Position numbers and translations under genes: made by a program
The notes under the pieces: generated by a model
What the model saw: the letters and a program-made list of their open reading frames with translations, nothing else
Databases searched by the model: none
What the model was told of the DNA's origin: nothing
Assembly: GCA_016199265.1 (NCBI GenBank)
Contig: JACQGX010000214.1
Coordinates: forward strand, 1 to 49,024
Direction of reading: 5' to 3'
Length of the DNA stretch: 49,024 nt
From: Chloroflexota bacterium
Lineage (GTDB): Bacteria; Chloroflexota; UBA11872; UBA12225
In this document: piece by piece, positions 23,513 through 32,760 of the stretch
Layout: every line of letters begins with the position of its first letter
Position numbering within the stretch: the stretch's first letter is position 1

Positions 23513-25210
23513 TCACGATGCCGGCACACCAATTCCTGCCGTGGTCCCAGTCGTACCAGGCAGCTCGACGTAGAACGCCGCCCCACCGTGGGCCAGGTTT
23601 TCCGCCCAAATCCGCCCGCCGTGCGCCTCGACGATGCGACGGCAGATGTAGAGGCCGAGGCCCATCCCTCCGGCGCGCCGGCTGTGCCCCGTAGCATCGC
23701 TGTCCGGCGATTCGGCCGCCGCTTGTTGATTGGAGGCGACACGATAGAACTTCTCGAAGATCAGCTCGAGGGCGTCCGCCGGGATGCCGGTGCCCCAGTC
23801 GCGGACGCGGGCCTGCACGCGATCTCCCTTCTGCATCGCCGTGATCTCGACCGGGCTCGCTCCCGGTGCGTACTTGATGGCGTTGGTGACGAGGTTCTCG
23901 ACGACCTGCGAGAGCTGGTCTTCATCCGCGAGAATCCAGAGCGGCTCGGGCTCCACCGAGACGCAGAAGCTCCGTGTGCCGGCAAGGAGGGAAACGCGGT
24001 CGAGCGCCCGGCGGAGGAGCGCGCCGACCTCGACGGGACGTGGCTCGGCGCTGAACAGGCCGCCGTCGAGCGCCGTCGCGGTAAGAAGATTGTCCACGAG
24101 CCGGCGCAGCCGGTCCCCGGCCGCCTCGATTCCTTCCAGGAAGCGCGTGCTCGTTTCCGGCGCGAGCTTGATGCCCGGGCGCAGTAGGGTCGAGGCGTAG
24201 CCTTTGATCAGTGCGAGCGGCGTGCGAAGCTCGTGCGAGATCATCGAGGCAAAATCGGCCTGGCGGCGCTCGGCCTCGCGTGCACGGGCGCGCTCATCCT
24301 GGAGACTGGCGTACAAACGCGCGTGCTCGATCGCGGTGCGGGCGTGGCCGGCGAACGCCACCAGCAGCTCACGTTCCTCAGGCCCAAACGGCGCCGACTC
24401 ACGCCACAGCGACAGCACTCCGAGGTGCCGCCCCGGTGCCACAAGCGGGAACTCCTCCGGCACGACCGACGGCGGGGCTTCCGCGCCGGCGGACGCGACG
24501 AGGTACGTGCCCCGACCGGTCTCGTCGACGAGGCCGATCGAGCCGCCGTCGGCGTCGACCGTCTCGACGGCAAGTCGCACCATCATCTGCAGCGTGTGCG
24601 GCAGATCGACACCGGCGGCGAGCGCCTCGCCGGCGTAACGGAACGAGCGTCGCAACTGCTCGGCCAGCCGCCGCGTATCGCGGTAGAGCCGCGCGTTGTC
24701 GATCGCGATGGCAGCTTGGTTGGCGATCGCCAGCGTCGTCTCGACGTCCTCCTGGCTGAAGTGGTAGTGACGCGAAACGTGATTGAGGAAGAGCGTGCCC
24801 AGCATCGTGCCGCGCCGGGCAAGCGGCGCGACGAGGATACTCCGATCGCCGAAGAACCGCACCGATGCCTTGTCGGTGCGCGCATCGGTCATCGCGTCGC
24901 CGACGATCACCACCTGTCCGGTTTCGATAGCCTCCCGGCTGAGCGGCTCGGCGGCGAGGTCGAGGGGCCGCGTCTTCCAGTTGGTGGTAAACGCCGGGTG
25001 CATTCCCCAGAGCGCCGACGGCAGGAGCTTCCAACGCGTCGCATCGAGCAGCCAGATGCTGACGCGGTCGGCGGCGGTGAGCGCGGCGGTGCGCTCGACG
25101 ATCCGGTCGAGCACGACGTCGAGCTCGATCGACGAGCCGGCGAAGCGCGCGATGTCCGCCAGCACCTCGTCGTGACGCTGCCGCGTTCGGTTCTGCCCGT
25201 TTCCGTCCAC
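23513..25210 (-). CDS. Sensor histidine kinase with two GAF domains
   Basis: About 565 residues, apparently soluble. Two GAF sensory domains lie in roughly residues 15-175 (RIVERTAALTAADRVSIWLL to AIANQAAIAIDNARLY) and 190-315 (VDADGGSIGLVDE to AIEHARLYASLQDE). They are followed by a short coiled coil, a HisKA domain with His326 in SMISHELRTPLALIKGY, and an ATPase domain with NLVTNAIKYAP, DWGTGIP, FEKFYR and GGMGLGLYIC. It autophosphorylates and passes phosphate to a receiver, most likely the one encoded next. GTG 25210 with GGAGG four bases upstream is chosen; the frame is open to 25312. The signal sensed is unknown. Confidence 0.9.
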   Translation of the reverse strand: MDGNGQNRTRQRHDEVLADIARFAGSSIELDVVLDRIVERTAALTAADRVSIWLLDATRWKLLPSALWGMHPAFTTNWKTRPLDLAAEPLSREAIETGQVVIVGDAMTDARTDKASVRFFGDRSILVAPLARRGTMLGTLFLNHVSRHYHFSQEDVETTLAIANQAAIAIDNARLYRDTRRLAEQLRRSFRYAGEALAAGVDLPHTLQMMVRLAVETVDADGGSIGLVDETGRGTYLVASAGAEAPPSVVPEEFPLVAPGRHLGVLSLWRESAPFGPEERELLVAFAGHARTAIEHARLYASLQDERARAREAERRQADFASMISHELRTPLALIKGYASTLLRPGIKLAPETSTRFLEGIEAAGDRLRRLVDNLLTATALDGGLFSAEPRPVEVGALLRRALDRVSLLAGTRSFCVSVEPEPLWILADEDQLSQVVENLVTNAIKYAPGASPVEITAMQKGDRVQARVRDWGTGIPADALELIFEKFYRVASNQQAAAESPDSDATGHSRRAGGMGLGLYICRRIVEAHGGRIWAENLAHGGAAFYVELPGTTGTTAGIGVPAS

Positions 25211-25285
25211 GGTGCCTCCGAATGATCGGAGTAGTGACGCGCTACTTCGACATAGTGGGGAGAATCCAACCAAACGAACCGGCGA

Positions 25286-25350
25286 GACGGATGACGAACG
25301 ACGAAGGAGCACGGGATGACGAGCCGTCTACGTCGTTCGTCGTTCGTCAC
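25286..25350. repeat. Inverted GACGAAC/GTTCGTC heptad pair
   Basis: GACGGAT, GACGAAC and GACGAAG (25286-25306) face GTCTACGTC, GTTCGTC and GTTCGTC (25325-25348) around a short loop. The TAA of the FapA-like gene (25352-25354) follows two bases after the array. The pair separates the kinase and FapA-like genes. Confidence 0.65.
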
Positions 25351-25351
25351 G

Positions 25352-27022
25352 TTAGGACGCCGAGTACTGAATCCTCCCATCGACCTGGCGCCAGACACCG
25401 CCTGGACCCGTCTGCGTCATCTTCTGCGCGGCGCCGGCGACGTTGACGATCACCCCAGGATTCACCTCGCTGCGAGCAATGACTCTGGGGATACGCTGCT
25501 CCGTTTCCAGGTCGGCAAGCATCTCCTCGCCCCAGCCCGCCTGAACGAACGTGGGCGTCGACGCCGGTGAGCCCAGCACGCCCGCCTCGACGAAATTGCG
25601 TCCGCGTACGAGGCCACCCACAATTCGGCCCGTGCCGGGGACGGTAACGCTCACCTCACTGATGACGGTGCTGTGGCGGATTTCGCGTGCGACGGTGACT
25701 GGGCCACCGGCGTGGATCTCCGCCTGATCGACAAATCGGGCGCTAAAGGCGCCGCCGGCCCGGATAACGGTGCGCCCCTGGCCGATGACACCGCTGTTGA
25801 TCGTGACGGTCCCGCCTGCTTCGATGAGCTCGGCGGCGTCGATCGTGCCGCCGATCGTGATGTCGCCGGTAGCACGCAGCTTGAATCCCGGCTTGACGCC
25901 GCCGCTCACGTTCACGTTGCCGGTGAAGTTCAGGTTGCCCGTCTTGAAATCGACGTCGCCCTGGACGGAAAACACCGGAGTGACGGCGATGCGGTCGCCG
26001 GTCCGGCTGGGAAGCCCGCCGATCTTGGCGATCAGCTCGATCTGGCTGTCGCTCACGGCGGTGTTCTGGCCGGCGAGGCGGCGCAGGTCGAGATCCTTGG
26101 CCGGCTTGGCCGGAAGTGTCTTCCCCCGGACGGTATAGCCAGGCTCGGGCGGCACCGCGGCAATCTTGCGCACGAGCACGTCGCCCTCCAGCACCATGGG
26201 TATCCCGCCGATCTCCCGGTAGTCGACACGCTCGTTTTCGTCGACCGCAGGCTTGCGTTCGTCGCCGTCGCCACCCGCCTGCTTGCGTTCCGCCGCCATT
26301 TCCTTGACGACGTATTCGACCGCGGCGTCGACGCCGTCTTTGGGCGGCTTGCCGCGCGCGATGACGACGGGGGAGGTCAGCTTCGAGCCGGCCAGCCGTT
26401 CGAGCAGCGCGGTATCGATTCCGGCGGTAATGCCCGCGGCGGCAAGCGCAGCCTCCACCGAATTGCGATCGATCTCGGCGTCGGCCCACGGAATGAGCCA
26501 GGAGGTAAAGTCATCGGCCGAGACCTTCACGGCGACGCCCGAGCCGTCGGGTGGCTGGGCACTGGGCGAGATGGCCCCGAACATCGTCGCCGTGCCGTCG
26601 GCGGCGCGTAGCGCCGCCCCGGCGACGGTGTCGTCGCGCGCGTCGAGCGGCCAGTCCTTGAGGAGCGCCTCGAGCACCGCCTGATCGGCCGGCAGGCCGC
26701 GCCCCTCCGGTGGGACGACGCGCATCGAGACGATCCCCATCAGGCAGGAGAGCTCGATCCGCCCGGCAGCCGGCGACACCGGCGGCTGCCACGTGGCCTC
26801 CAACTGGAGGATCTCGCCGCCGATGCCCAAGAACCCCCTTTTCCGGCGTGACACGATGTGAAGCGTGAGCTCGTCGGGAGGAACGCCGAGCTGCTTCGCC
26901 GCTTCGGCGCGTCCGCTGGCCTCGTCGGCGACCTCGACCACGATCTTGCGAGTCTGAGGTTTGATCGGGGAACCGTTGCTGTCCGCAACCCCTGTGGCAC
27001 TTGCCGTCGTCTCCACACTCAT
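25352..27022 (-). CDS. FapA (DUF342) family protein with Jag-N-like N-terminus
   Basis: A 556-residue protein. Residues 28-80 (KIVVEVADEASGRAEAAKQL, GVPPDELTLHIVSRRKRGFLGIGG) resemble the Jag N-terminal domain often fused to FapA proteins. The middle (IPMVLEGDVLVRKIAAVPPEPGYTVRGKTLP) and the long Gly/Val/Ile repeat from FSVQGDVDFKTGNLNFTGNV onward match the DUF342 beta-helix. The family was first linked to flagellar assembly and polar localisation, but no flagellar gene is here, so a surface or cell-polarity role is only possible. ATG 27022 has AGGGA upstream. Confidence 0.82.
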   Translation of the reverse strand: MSVETTASATGVADSNGSPIKPQTRKIVVEVADEASGRAEAAKQLGVPPDELTLHIVSRRKRGFLGIGGEILQLEATWQPPVSPAAGRIELSCLMGIVSMRVVPPEGRGLPADQAVLEALLKDWPLDARDDTVAGAALRAADGTATMFGAISPSAQPPDGSGVAVKVSADDFTSWLIPWADAEIDRNSVEAALAAAGITAGIDTALLERLAGSKLTSPVVIARGKPPKDGVDAAVEYVVKEMAAERKQAGGDGDERKPAVDENERVDYREIGGIPMVLEGDVLVRKIAAVPPEPGYTVRGKTLPAKPAKDLDLRRLAGQNTAVSDSQIELIAKIGGLPSRTGDRIAVTPVFSVQGDVDFKTGNLNFTGNVNVSGGVKPGFKLRATGDITIGGTIDAAELIEAGGTVTINSGVIGQGRTVIRAGGAFSARFVDQAEIHAGGPVTVAREIRHSTVISEVSVTVPGTGRIVGGLVRGRNFVEAGVLGSPASTPTFVQAGWGEEMLADLETEQRIPRVIARSEVNPGVIVNVAGAAQKMTQTGPGGVWRQVDGRIQYSAS

Positions 27023-27177
27023 GATTGTCCCTGCTCCCTCGTTACCGGTTACTGCCCAACCCCTGCCGGCTGCCCGGTCGAGACGCCGGCCGAGCAGAGC
27101 CGAAAGTGCCTCATTCAGAATCGGATGCTAGGATAGCACGACCGGGGTCGAGAGAGTGGCGCAGACGACCCGACGGC

Positions 27178-27621
27178 CTACGCCTCGATCCCGGAGTCGG
27201 GTTCGAGATCGATTTCGGACTCGGAATCGAACGAGGCGTCGATCGCGGCGTCGATGTCCTGCGAGATTCGCGCTAGGCCCGCCGTCTGGGCGAGGGTCGT
27301 CGGGGAGAGTTCTTCGGAGCCGTCGGGGCGCAGCTTCCAACAGTAGTACCCGAGCATAATGCCGACCGCGAACTCGCGTCGGGCCACGTAGCGGTCACAC
27401 GCCTGGCAGGCACGGTCCCAGATTTCGAGCAGATCGTGCGTACGGCCACCCGCGGCGACCTCGTCGGCGGCGGTACGGAGAAGCTGCGCTGCCTGACGGG
27501 TGGAAATCCGGTACGCGTGCGAGAGGACGTCCGTCCATTCCTTGGGCCGGATAAACGCATCCGCGCTGTCAAAAGTGGAATCCGGCTCGTCGACGCCGGC
27601 AAAGAGACCCACGGTGGCCAC
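27178..27621 (-). CDS. Hypothetical protein
   Basis: A 147-residue, mainly helical protein (WTDVLSHAYRISTRQAAQLL, HDLLEIWDRACQACDRYVAR) with an acidic tail (DASFDSESEIDLEPDSG). GTG 27621 is the likely start. It lies upstream of the FapA-like gene's neighbourhood on the same strand, about 155 bases from it. No family is recognised. Confidence 0.55.
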   Translation of the reverse strand: MATVGLFAGVDEPDSTFDSADAFIRPKEWTDVLSHAYRISTRQAAQLLRTAADEVAAGGRTHDLLEIWDRACQACDRYVARREFAVGIMLGYYCWKLRPDGSEELSPTTLAQTAGLARISQDIDAAIDASFDSESEIDLEPDSGIEA

Positions 27622-27643
27622 CTCTGTTGCCAGTATAACTCGA

Positions 27644-27764
27644 AACGTGAAGCGTGAAACGTGAAACGTGAACTACAGCGAGACATCGTGCATCACTGTG
27701 TTCTTTACCGCACGATGTGGCTCCGAAGCTCACGTTTCACGCTTCACGCTTCACACTTCACGCT
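27644..27764. repeat. Inverted AACGTGA/TCACGCT heptad arrays
   Basis: Four units AACGTGA, AGCGTGA, AACGTGA, AACGTGA (27644-27671) face five units TCACGTT, TCACGCT, TCACGCT, TCACACT, TCACGCT (27730-27764) across a 58-base spacer. The second array ends three bases before the stop of the DUF1501 remnant. Confidence 0.75.
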
Positions 27765-27767
27765 AGT

Positions 27768-28069
27768 TCAGCCGCCGATGAAGCCCAACGGATTGAACCG
27801 GACGCCGAGGAGCTGTTCGGCCGGGGCGCCGACCCAGCGGTCGATGACGGTGCTGTAGACCGAGCGGAAGTCGGTGGTGAACTTCAGATTGCCCTAAAGT
27901 GCGAGAAGTTGGGATTGGGGTAGCCGACGCCGGGCACGATGGCAAGCTGGCTCACGCCCGGCGTCCACCCCCGCCGCCTCGACCGCGCGGGTGAAGATGT
28001 GTGGCATCGCCAGCCCGAGCGAGACGACCTTGAACCCGTCCTGGATAAAGATTCGACGTGAAAGCATGA
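27768..28069 (-). pseudogene. DUF1501 protein remnant (ends kept, middle deleted)
   Basis: On the minus strand MLSRRIFIQDGFKVVSLGLA with MPHIFTRAVEAAG is the typical N-terminus. In another frame LAIVPGVGYPNPNFSHFRA is an internal DUF1501 motif, and TTDFRSVYSTVIDRWVGAPA with LLGVRFNPLGFIGG is the C-terminus with its stop at 27768. Some 100 codons remain of a usual 400 or so. DUF1501 genes normally accompany DUF1800, which is intact just upstream. Confidence 0.75.
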
Positions 28070-28079
28070 GGCTCTCCTC

Positions 28080-28136
28080 AGTTCCGAGTTCCCATGTTCT
28101 CGCACGAGGAACTAGGAACCAGGAACTCGGAACTCG
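28080..28136. repeat. Inverted AGTTCCG/GGAACTC heptad array
   Basis: AGTTCCG, AGTTCCC and ATGTTCT face GGAACTA, GGAACCA, GGAACTC and GGAACTC around CGCACGA. The stop codon of the DUF1800 gene (28141-28143) lies four bases beyond the array. Confidence 0.7.
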
Positions 28137-28140
28137 TGTA

Positions 28141-29721
28141 CTACGCCAGTTGGTATTCAGGCATCGACATGATCAGGTAAATCAGGCCGCGAATCTTGCG
28201 ATCGACGGCCGGATCGGTGTCCTTGACAGGTAAGCCGCTCTTCGGCCAAAGGTTCCCATCGCTCACGTAGTCGATCAGCGTCTGGCGCTGCTCGGGCAGA
28301 ACCTGGCCGTCGAGCAGCAACTGAAGGAAGTAATCGACGGCCTGCTCGGGCGTCGTGAGGCTGCGTTGCTGGACGATCTGGAGAAGATTCACCGGCTGTG
28401 TGTTCTGGTCTCTACGGATGGTGAGAATACGGTTTGCCTGGTTAACACGCTCAAGCCAGCTCGTGGTGTTGATCCAGCGGTCGCCTCCCGGCCAGCCGGC
28501 GACGTTCGGTGGGTTGAACAGTGTCTGTCCCATGCGCCGCGCGCTGGCGTCGAGGCCGCGGGCGTTGGTCTCGAGCTTCAGCGCACGGGCGATCCCGGCG
28601 AGATACTCGACGGGCGACTTGACCTTCGCGCGGTACGCGCGCTCGGAATAGAACGCCGGCGACGTCAGGATCGCCTCGACAACCGCCCGTATCCGGCCTC
28701 CGGAGGCGCGATAGGCGTCCGCAATCGGGGCCAGCACGCCGGACTCGGGATTGTCATAGGCAAAGAATTCGAAGAGGCGCTTCGCGATGTAGTACGGCGC
28801 CGAAGGGTGCGCCATGATCAGGTCGGCGACGTCGTCGCCGTTAAAGTTGCCGGTGACGCCGAAGATCGTCTTCTTCCCGTCGTCGTGCTGGGCGGGGCGG
28901 TAGGCAAACTCGCGCTGGGCATTCAACCTCCAGCCGGTGAACGCGCGGGCGATTTCGCGAATTTCTTGTTCGGTATAGTTCGGCTGTCCGTCCGGTCCAG
29001 CAATGCCCAACGCGAACAGCTCCATCAGCTCGCGGGCGTAGTTCTCGTTCGGCTTGCCCTTGCGATTGGTCTGGCTATCGAGGTAGACGATCATTGCCGG
29101 GTCGCGCGAGATGCCCTGGATGATTGAGGCGTGCTCGTCGAGCGCATGCTCCCGAAAGAACTGAATCTGGTTGAGCATTAGATGACGCGGATTGGGATTT
29201 TCCGGCCGAGGCTGCGGCAGGCCGACCTTGCCGTAGCCGCTCACCAACAACCCGTGCCAGAAATACGCCAGCTTCTCCTGCAGCGGGCGCTGCGTGTAGA
29301 TCATGCGCAGCAGCCACCACCGTTGGAGATCGGATGCGTTGGCGAGATGAAGCTCGAGGCGGCTGAGCCGCTCGTCGACGTCGTCGGGAACAGCGTCGTA
29401 GTTGAGCAGGCGGTCAACGGCGCCGCGCAAGCCGATGCCGGCGTAGTAATCGAGCTCGTCGTGCGAGTAACCGAACCCGGCGCGCCGAAGCAGGTGGGCT
29501 ACTTTGTCGCGCTCGGTGAGCAGCGGCGCGTGCTGCCCGCTGCGTGATGCGGCTGCGCCGGCGATTGTGGCCCGCAGCGCGGCCAATCCGCCGGCAAGCA
29601 GGCCGGCACGGCTCACCAGTCGCGGTGCCCGTGATGCTGGCAGAGGACCAGACGCGGCTTCGCGCGCCGGCCCGGTGGACGCGCTGGGCGCCGCCTCGGG
29701 CGGCGCAAGGTCAGTCATCAT
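28141..29721 (-). CDS. DUF1800 domain protein
   Basis: About 526 residues. After a signal-like region (RLVSRAGLLAGGLAALRA) come DUF1800 landmarks: VAHLLRRAGFGYSHDELD, RPLQEKLAYFWHGLLVSG, IVYLDSQTNRKGKPNENYAR, ELMELFALG, FTGWRLN, DVADLIMAHPSAPYYIAKRL and FNPPNVAGWPGGDRWINT. The family is secreted or periplasmic and has no proven activity; it is normally encoded next to DUF1501. Here that partner is a remnant, so the pair is half lost. ATG 29721 (or 29718) follows GGGGAC. Confidence 0.88.
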   Translation of the reverse strand: MMTDLAPPEAAPSASTGPAREAASGPLPASRAPRLVSRAGLLAGGLAALRATIAGAAASRSGQHAPLLTERDKVAHLLRRAGFGYSHDELDYYAGIGLRGAVDRLLNYDAVPDDVDERLSRLELHLANASDLQRWWLLRMIYTQRPLQEKLAYFWHGLLVSGYGKVGLPQPRPENPNPRHLMLNQIQFFREHALDEHASIIQGISRDPAMIVYLDSQTNRKGKPNENYARELMELFALGIAGPDGQPNYTEQEIREIARAFTGWRLNAQREFAYRPAQHDDGKKTIFGVTGNFNGDDVADLIMAHPSAPYYIAKRLFEFFAYDNPESGVLAPIADAYRASGGRIRAVVEAILTSPAFYSERAYRAKVKSPVEYLAGIARALKLETNARGLDASARRMGQTLFNPPNVAGWPGGDRWINTTSWLERVNQANRILTIRRDQNTQPVNLLQIVQQRSLTTPEQAVDYFLQLLLDGQVLPEQRQTLIDYVSDGNLWPKSGLPVKDTDPAVDRKIRGLIYLIMSMPEYQLA

Positions 29722-29799
29722 TGTCCCCAGAAACCTTCTGCGATCCGTCTCATAAATGAGTGTAACGACGCGCATCCGCAAGAGGTGCTTGCATTGTGG

Positions 29800-29822
29800 T
29801 TGCACTTTGCACTTTCCACTCG
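29800..29822. repeat. TTTGCAC heptads upstream of the DUF1800 gene
   Basis: Units TTGCAC, TTTGCAC and TTTCCAC are followed by TCGGTTTAG. The minus-strand order CTAAACCGAGTG then AAAGTGC repeats resembles the elements at 8028 and 42845, but here it lies near a 5' end rather than a 3' end. Confidence 0.4.
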
Positions 29823-29888
29823 GTTTAGCCGAAAGGTACCGCTCCCGGTGACCGCGGCGGCGCCCTGGCTTATGCTCCTTCGTATGTG

Positions 29889-30104
29889 ATGGTCAATCGT
29901 CACGTGGCGATCCTGGCCGCGTCTCTACTCCTCGCCTCGCTCCTGCCCCTGCCTCGCTCGGCTCTTCTGTCTCCACTACCGTCCGTTCGCGCCGCATCGC
30001 TTACCCGCCCAGCGCCACTGCTAAGCGCCAGCGCCGCTTACATCGTGGACCTCATGCGCTCCGAGTGGCGCGCATGGCGCAACCTGGCCCACGCGCACCG
30101 ATAG
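29889..30104 (+). CDS. Small secreted protein, possibly a truncated CAP-domain protein
   Basis: A 71-residue frame with a clear signal peptide (HVAILAASLLLASLLPLP). The last part, AYIVDLMRSEWRAWRNLAHA, faintly recalls the first helix of CAP/SCP secreted proteins and ends abruptly. It could be a true short secreted peptide or an N-terminal stub of a deleted gene. It precedes the M16 peptidase gene by 11 bases. Confidence 0.4.
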   Translation: MVNRHVAILAASLLLASLLPLPRSALLSPLPSVRAASLTRPAPLLSASAAYIVDLMRSEWRAWRNLAHAHR

Positions 30105-30115
30105 AATTGTGAGTA

Positions 30116-31480
30116 ATGGCAACATCCCCGATTCAAGAACACCGGCTCGGCAACGGGCTTACCGTGCTCACACGTGAGGTGCGCTCGGCGCCAGTCGTCA
30201 GCTTTTCGGTGTGGTACCGCGTGGGCAGCCGCGACGAAGTGCCGGGCATCACCGGCATCAGCCACTGGGCCGAGCACATGGCGTTCAAAGGCACCGAGCG
30301 TTTCGCCAAAGGTGAGGCCGACAAGCTGGTGGCAGCGCACGGCGGCGTCTTTAACGGCATGACCTGGATCGACTACACCGCGTACTACGAGACGCTGCCG
30401 AGCGAGCACGCGCGGCTCGCCGTCCAGATCGAATCCGATCGGATGGCCAGCGCCCTCTTCGATCCGGCGGAGGTCGACAGCGAGCGCGGCGTGATCATCT
30501 CCGAGCGCGAGGGCGGAGAGAACGAGCCGGGGTTCTTCCTCGGCGAAGAGATCACCGCCGCCGCGTTCAAGCTTCATCCGTATGGCCAGCCGGTCGTTGG
30601 CTTCAAGTCCGATTTGCGGCGCATAACCCGCCAGAACTTGTGGAATCACTACCGGCGCTACTATGCGCCGAACAACGCCGTCGTCATCGCGGTCGGCGAC
30701 TTCGATACGCCGGCGCTGCTCGAGCTGGTCGAAGACGAATTCGGCAAGATCAAGCGGCGGGCGACTGCTCCGCGCCTGCCACTGGTCGAGCCATCACAGG
30801 AGGGTGAACGGCGCGTCGTCGTCGAGCGACCCGGCGCGGTACAGCTCCTCTCGATGGCGTATCACGTGCCCGAAGGGTCGCACCCGGATACCATGCCGCT
30901 CGACGTCCTCAGCGGTGTGCTGAGCGCCGGGCGCAGCTCGCGTCTGTACAAGGCGCTCGTCATCGGCGGGCTGGCCAGCTCGGCCAGCGCCGGCCTGCCG
31001 CTCACGCGCGAGCCGTACCTGTTCCGCATCTCGGCGACGGCGCGGCCGGGGGTCGAGGTCACGCGAATCGAGGAGGTCGTCGACGCCGAGCTGCGGCGCC
31101 TCGTTGAAGAAGGCGTCGGCGAGCCGGAGATGGCCAAAGTGCGGCGCCAGCTCCGGTCCGGCCACCTGTTCAGCACCGAGGGTGTCACGAACCAGATGCG
31201 CTATCTGGGGCAGTATGCGATGGCCGGCTCGTGGCGCGGCTTCGAGTCGTACCTCGACGACGTCCCGAAGGTAACGGGCGAAGACGTCGTTCGGGTGGCG
31301 GCGACGTATTTGACGGAAAGGAACCGCACCGTCGGCTGGTTTCTACCGAGCAATGCGGTCGGTGACGGCGCGCGCGCCCGGCTGGCAGTTGCCGCTCGTG
31401 CGGCGGCGACGGCCGTCGCTAAGGCCGAACGACCACGGCACGACCGATCCCGTGTGACGGCGGCAGGAGGGGCGGCATGA
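30116..31480 (+). CDS. M16 family zinc metallopeptidase, catalytic subunit
   Basis: A 454-residue pitrilysin-type peptidase. It has the inverted zinc motif HWAEH (HxxEH) in GISHWAEHMAFKGTERF and the distal Glu ligand in ERGVIISEREGGENEP; the second lobe ends in TYLTERNRTVGWFLP. Such proteins pair with a non-catalytic M16 partner to form a clamshell that degrades peptides. The next gene overlaps by four bases (ATGA) and encodes that partner. ATG 30116 is the start. Confidence 0.93.
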   Translation: MATSPIQEHRLGNGLTVLTREVRSAPVVSFSVWYRVGSRDEVPGITGISHWAEHMAFKGTERFAKGEADKLVAAHGGVFNGMTWIDYTAYYETLPSEHARLAVQIESDRMASALFDPAEVDSERGVIISEREGGENEPGFFLGEEITAAAFKLHPYGQPVVGFKSDLRRITRQNLWNHYRRYYAPNNAVVIAVGDFDTPALLELVEDEFGKIKRRATAPRLPLVEPSQEGERRVVVERPGAVQLLSMAYHVPEGSHPDTMPLDVLSGVLSAGRSSRLYKALVIGGLASSASAGLPLTREPYLFRISATARPGVEVTRIEEVVDAELRRLVEEGVGEPEMAKVRRQLRSGHLFSTEGVTNQMRYLGQYAMAGSWRGFESYLDDVPKVTGEDVVRVAATYLTERNRTVGWFLPSNAVGDGARARLAVAARAAATAVAKAERPRHDRSRVTAAGGAA

Positions 31481-32760
31481 GTGCGACCACGGCGCCCCGC
31501 ACCCGACTGCAGATTCGACGAACAACACTGTCCAACGGAATCGCCGTTATCGGCAGCGAAAACCACACGCACGAGAGCGTGGTACTGCGTCTGAACCTGC
31601 GCGCCGGCGCGACGTACGATACCCCGGAAAACGCAGGCCTCGCCTCGCTGACCGCGTCAGGTTTGACGCGCGGCACGCGGCGCCGGACCTATGAGGCGAT
31701 CAACGAGGCGGTCGACGCTGCGGGGATGGGATTCGGCGCCGGCGGTGGCCGGCATCTGGTGTCGATCTCGGCCCGATGCCTCCGGGAGGATCTCGGCCTT
31801 GCCATCGATCTGATCGCCGACGTGGCGCGCCACCCGGTCTTCCCCGAGCGAGAGATCGCCGAGCTTCGGGGACAGGTGGTCACGCGACTGCGCCAGGCCG
31901 ACAACGACACCGGTGCAGTCGCCGATCGGGAATTCCGGGAGCTGATCTACCCCGTCGGGCATCCATACCGCCTGCGTATCTCCGGCTACCAAGATACGGT
32001 GAGCCGGTTCACGCCGGAAGACCTGGAGCGCTTCCATGCATCCTTCTACGGCCCGACCGGTGCCTTTTGCGTCGTCGCCGGCCACGTCGACTTCGAGCAC
32101 GTCGTGGCGCAACTTGAGGGTGCACTCGGCGATTGGCGCGCGACCAATCCACCGGAACCGCCCGTTGGAGCGCCGCCCGGGCCGGCGCCGCAGCAGCGCG
32201 AGGTCGAGGTGCCCGGTAAGACGCAGAGCGACCTGGTCGTGGGCGCGCCCGGCATCGCGCGCAACGACCCGGACTATTACGCGCTGCGAATGGCGAACTT
32301 GATCCTGGGGCGGCTCGGGTTCATGGGTCGGCTGGGCGAAGCGGTACGCGACGCCAAGGGGCTCGCGTATGGCATCCACAGCGATCTCGAGGCCAACGCC
32401 GGCCCCGGCCCGTGGTCGATTCGGGCCGGTGTTAACCCGGCCAACGTCGATACCGCGCTCGATGCGATCGCAGACGAGCTGCGCCACCTGCGCCGCGAAG
32501 GCGTAACCGGCGACGAGCTGCTGCGCGGCCAGCGATTCAGCACCGGCGTGCTGGTCTTACAATTGGAAACAAACGACGGCGTGGCCGGCGTGATCCAGGA
32601 GATCGAGTTCTTCAACCTCGGCCTGGATTACCTCGACCGCTACCCGGAGATCATCAACCGCCTCACGCGCGAGCAAGTCGGCGCCGCCGCCGCTCGGCGC
32701 CTGCCGGCGTACGAAGAGACGGTGCGCGTGATCGCCGGCCCGCCGAGGGGCACTTCGTAG
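31477..32760 (+). CDS. M16 family peptidase-like protein, non-catalytic subunit
   Basis: A 427-residue M16 homologue that lacks the zinc motif: the equivalent position reads NAGLASLTASGL instead of HxxEH. The second lobe is intact (GRLGFMGRLGEAVRDAKGLA with the downstream Arg/Tyr-type substrate-binding region). Translational coupling to the catalytic subunit fits a heterodimer. Its TAG stop begins a long heptad repeat array that also contains the stop of the convergent YqeY gene. Confidence 0.9.
   Translation: MSATTAPRTRLQIRRTTLSNGIAVIGSENHTHESVVLRLNLRAGATYDTPENAGLASLTASGLTRGTRRRTYEAINEAVDAAGMGFGAGGGRHLVSISARCLREDLGLAIDLIADVARHPVFPEREIAELRGQVVTRLRQADNDTGAVADREFRELIYPVGHPYRLRISGYQDTVSRFTPEDLERFHASFYGPTGAFCVVAGHVDFEHVVAQLEGALGDWRATNPPEPPVGAPPGPAPQQREVEVPGKTQSDLVVGAPGIARNDPDYYALRMANLILGRLGFMGRLGEAVRDAKGLAYGIHSDLEANAGPGPWSIRAGVNPANVDTALDAIADELRHLRREGVTGDELLRGQRFSTGVLVLQLETNDGVAGVIQEIEFFNLGLDYLDRYPEIINRLTREQVGAAAARRLPAYEETVRVIAGPPRGTS

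Noticed and set aside
25352-27022. Flagellar operon suggested by the FapA-like protein
   Set aside because: No flagellar, chemotaxis or type III export gene is present nearby; DUF342 proteins occur in non-flagellated bacteria.
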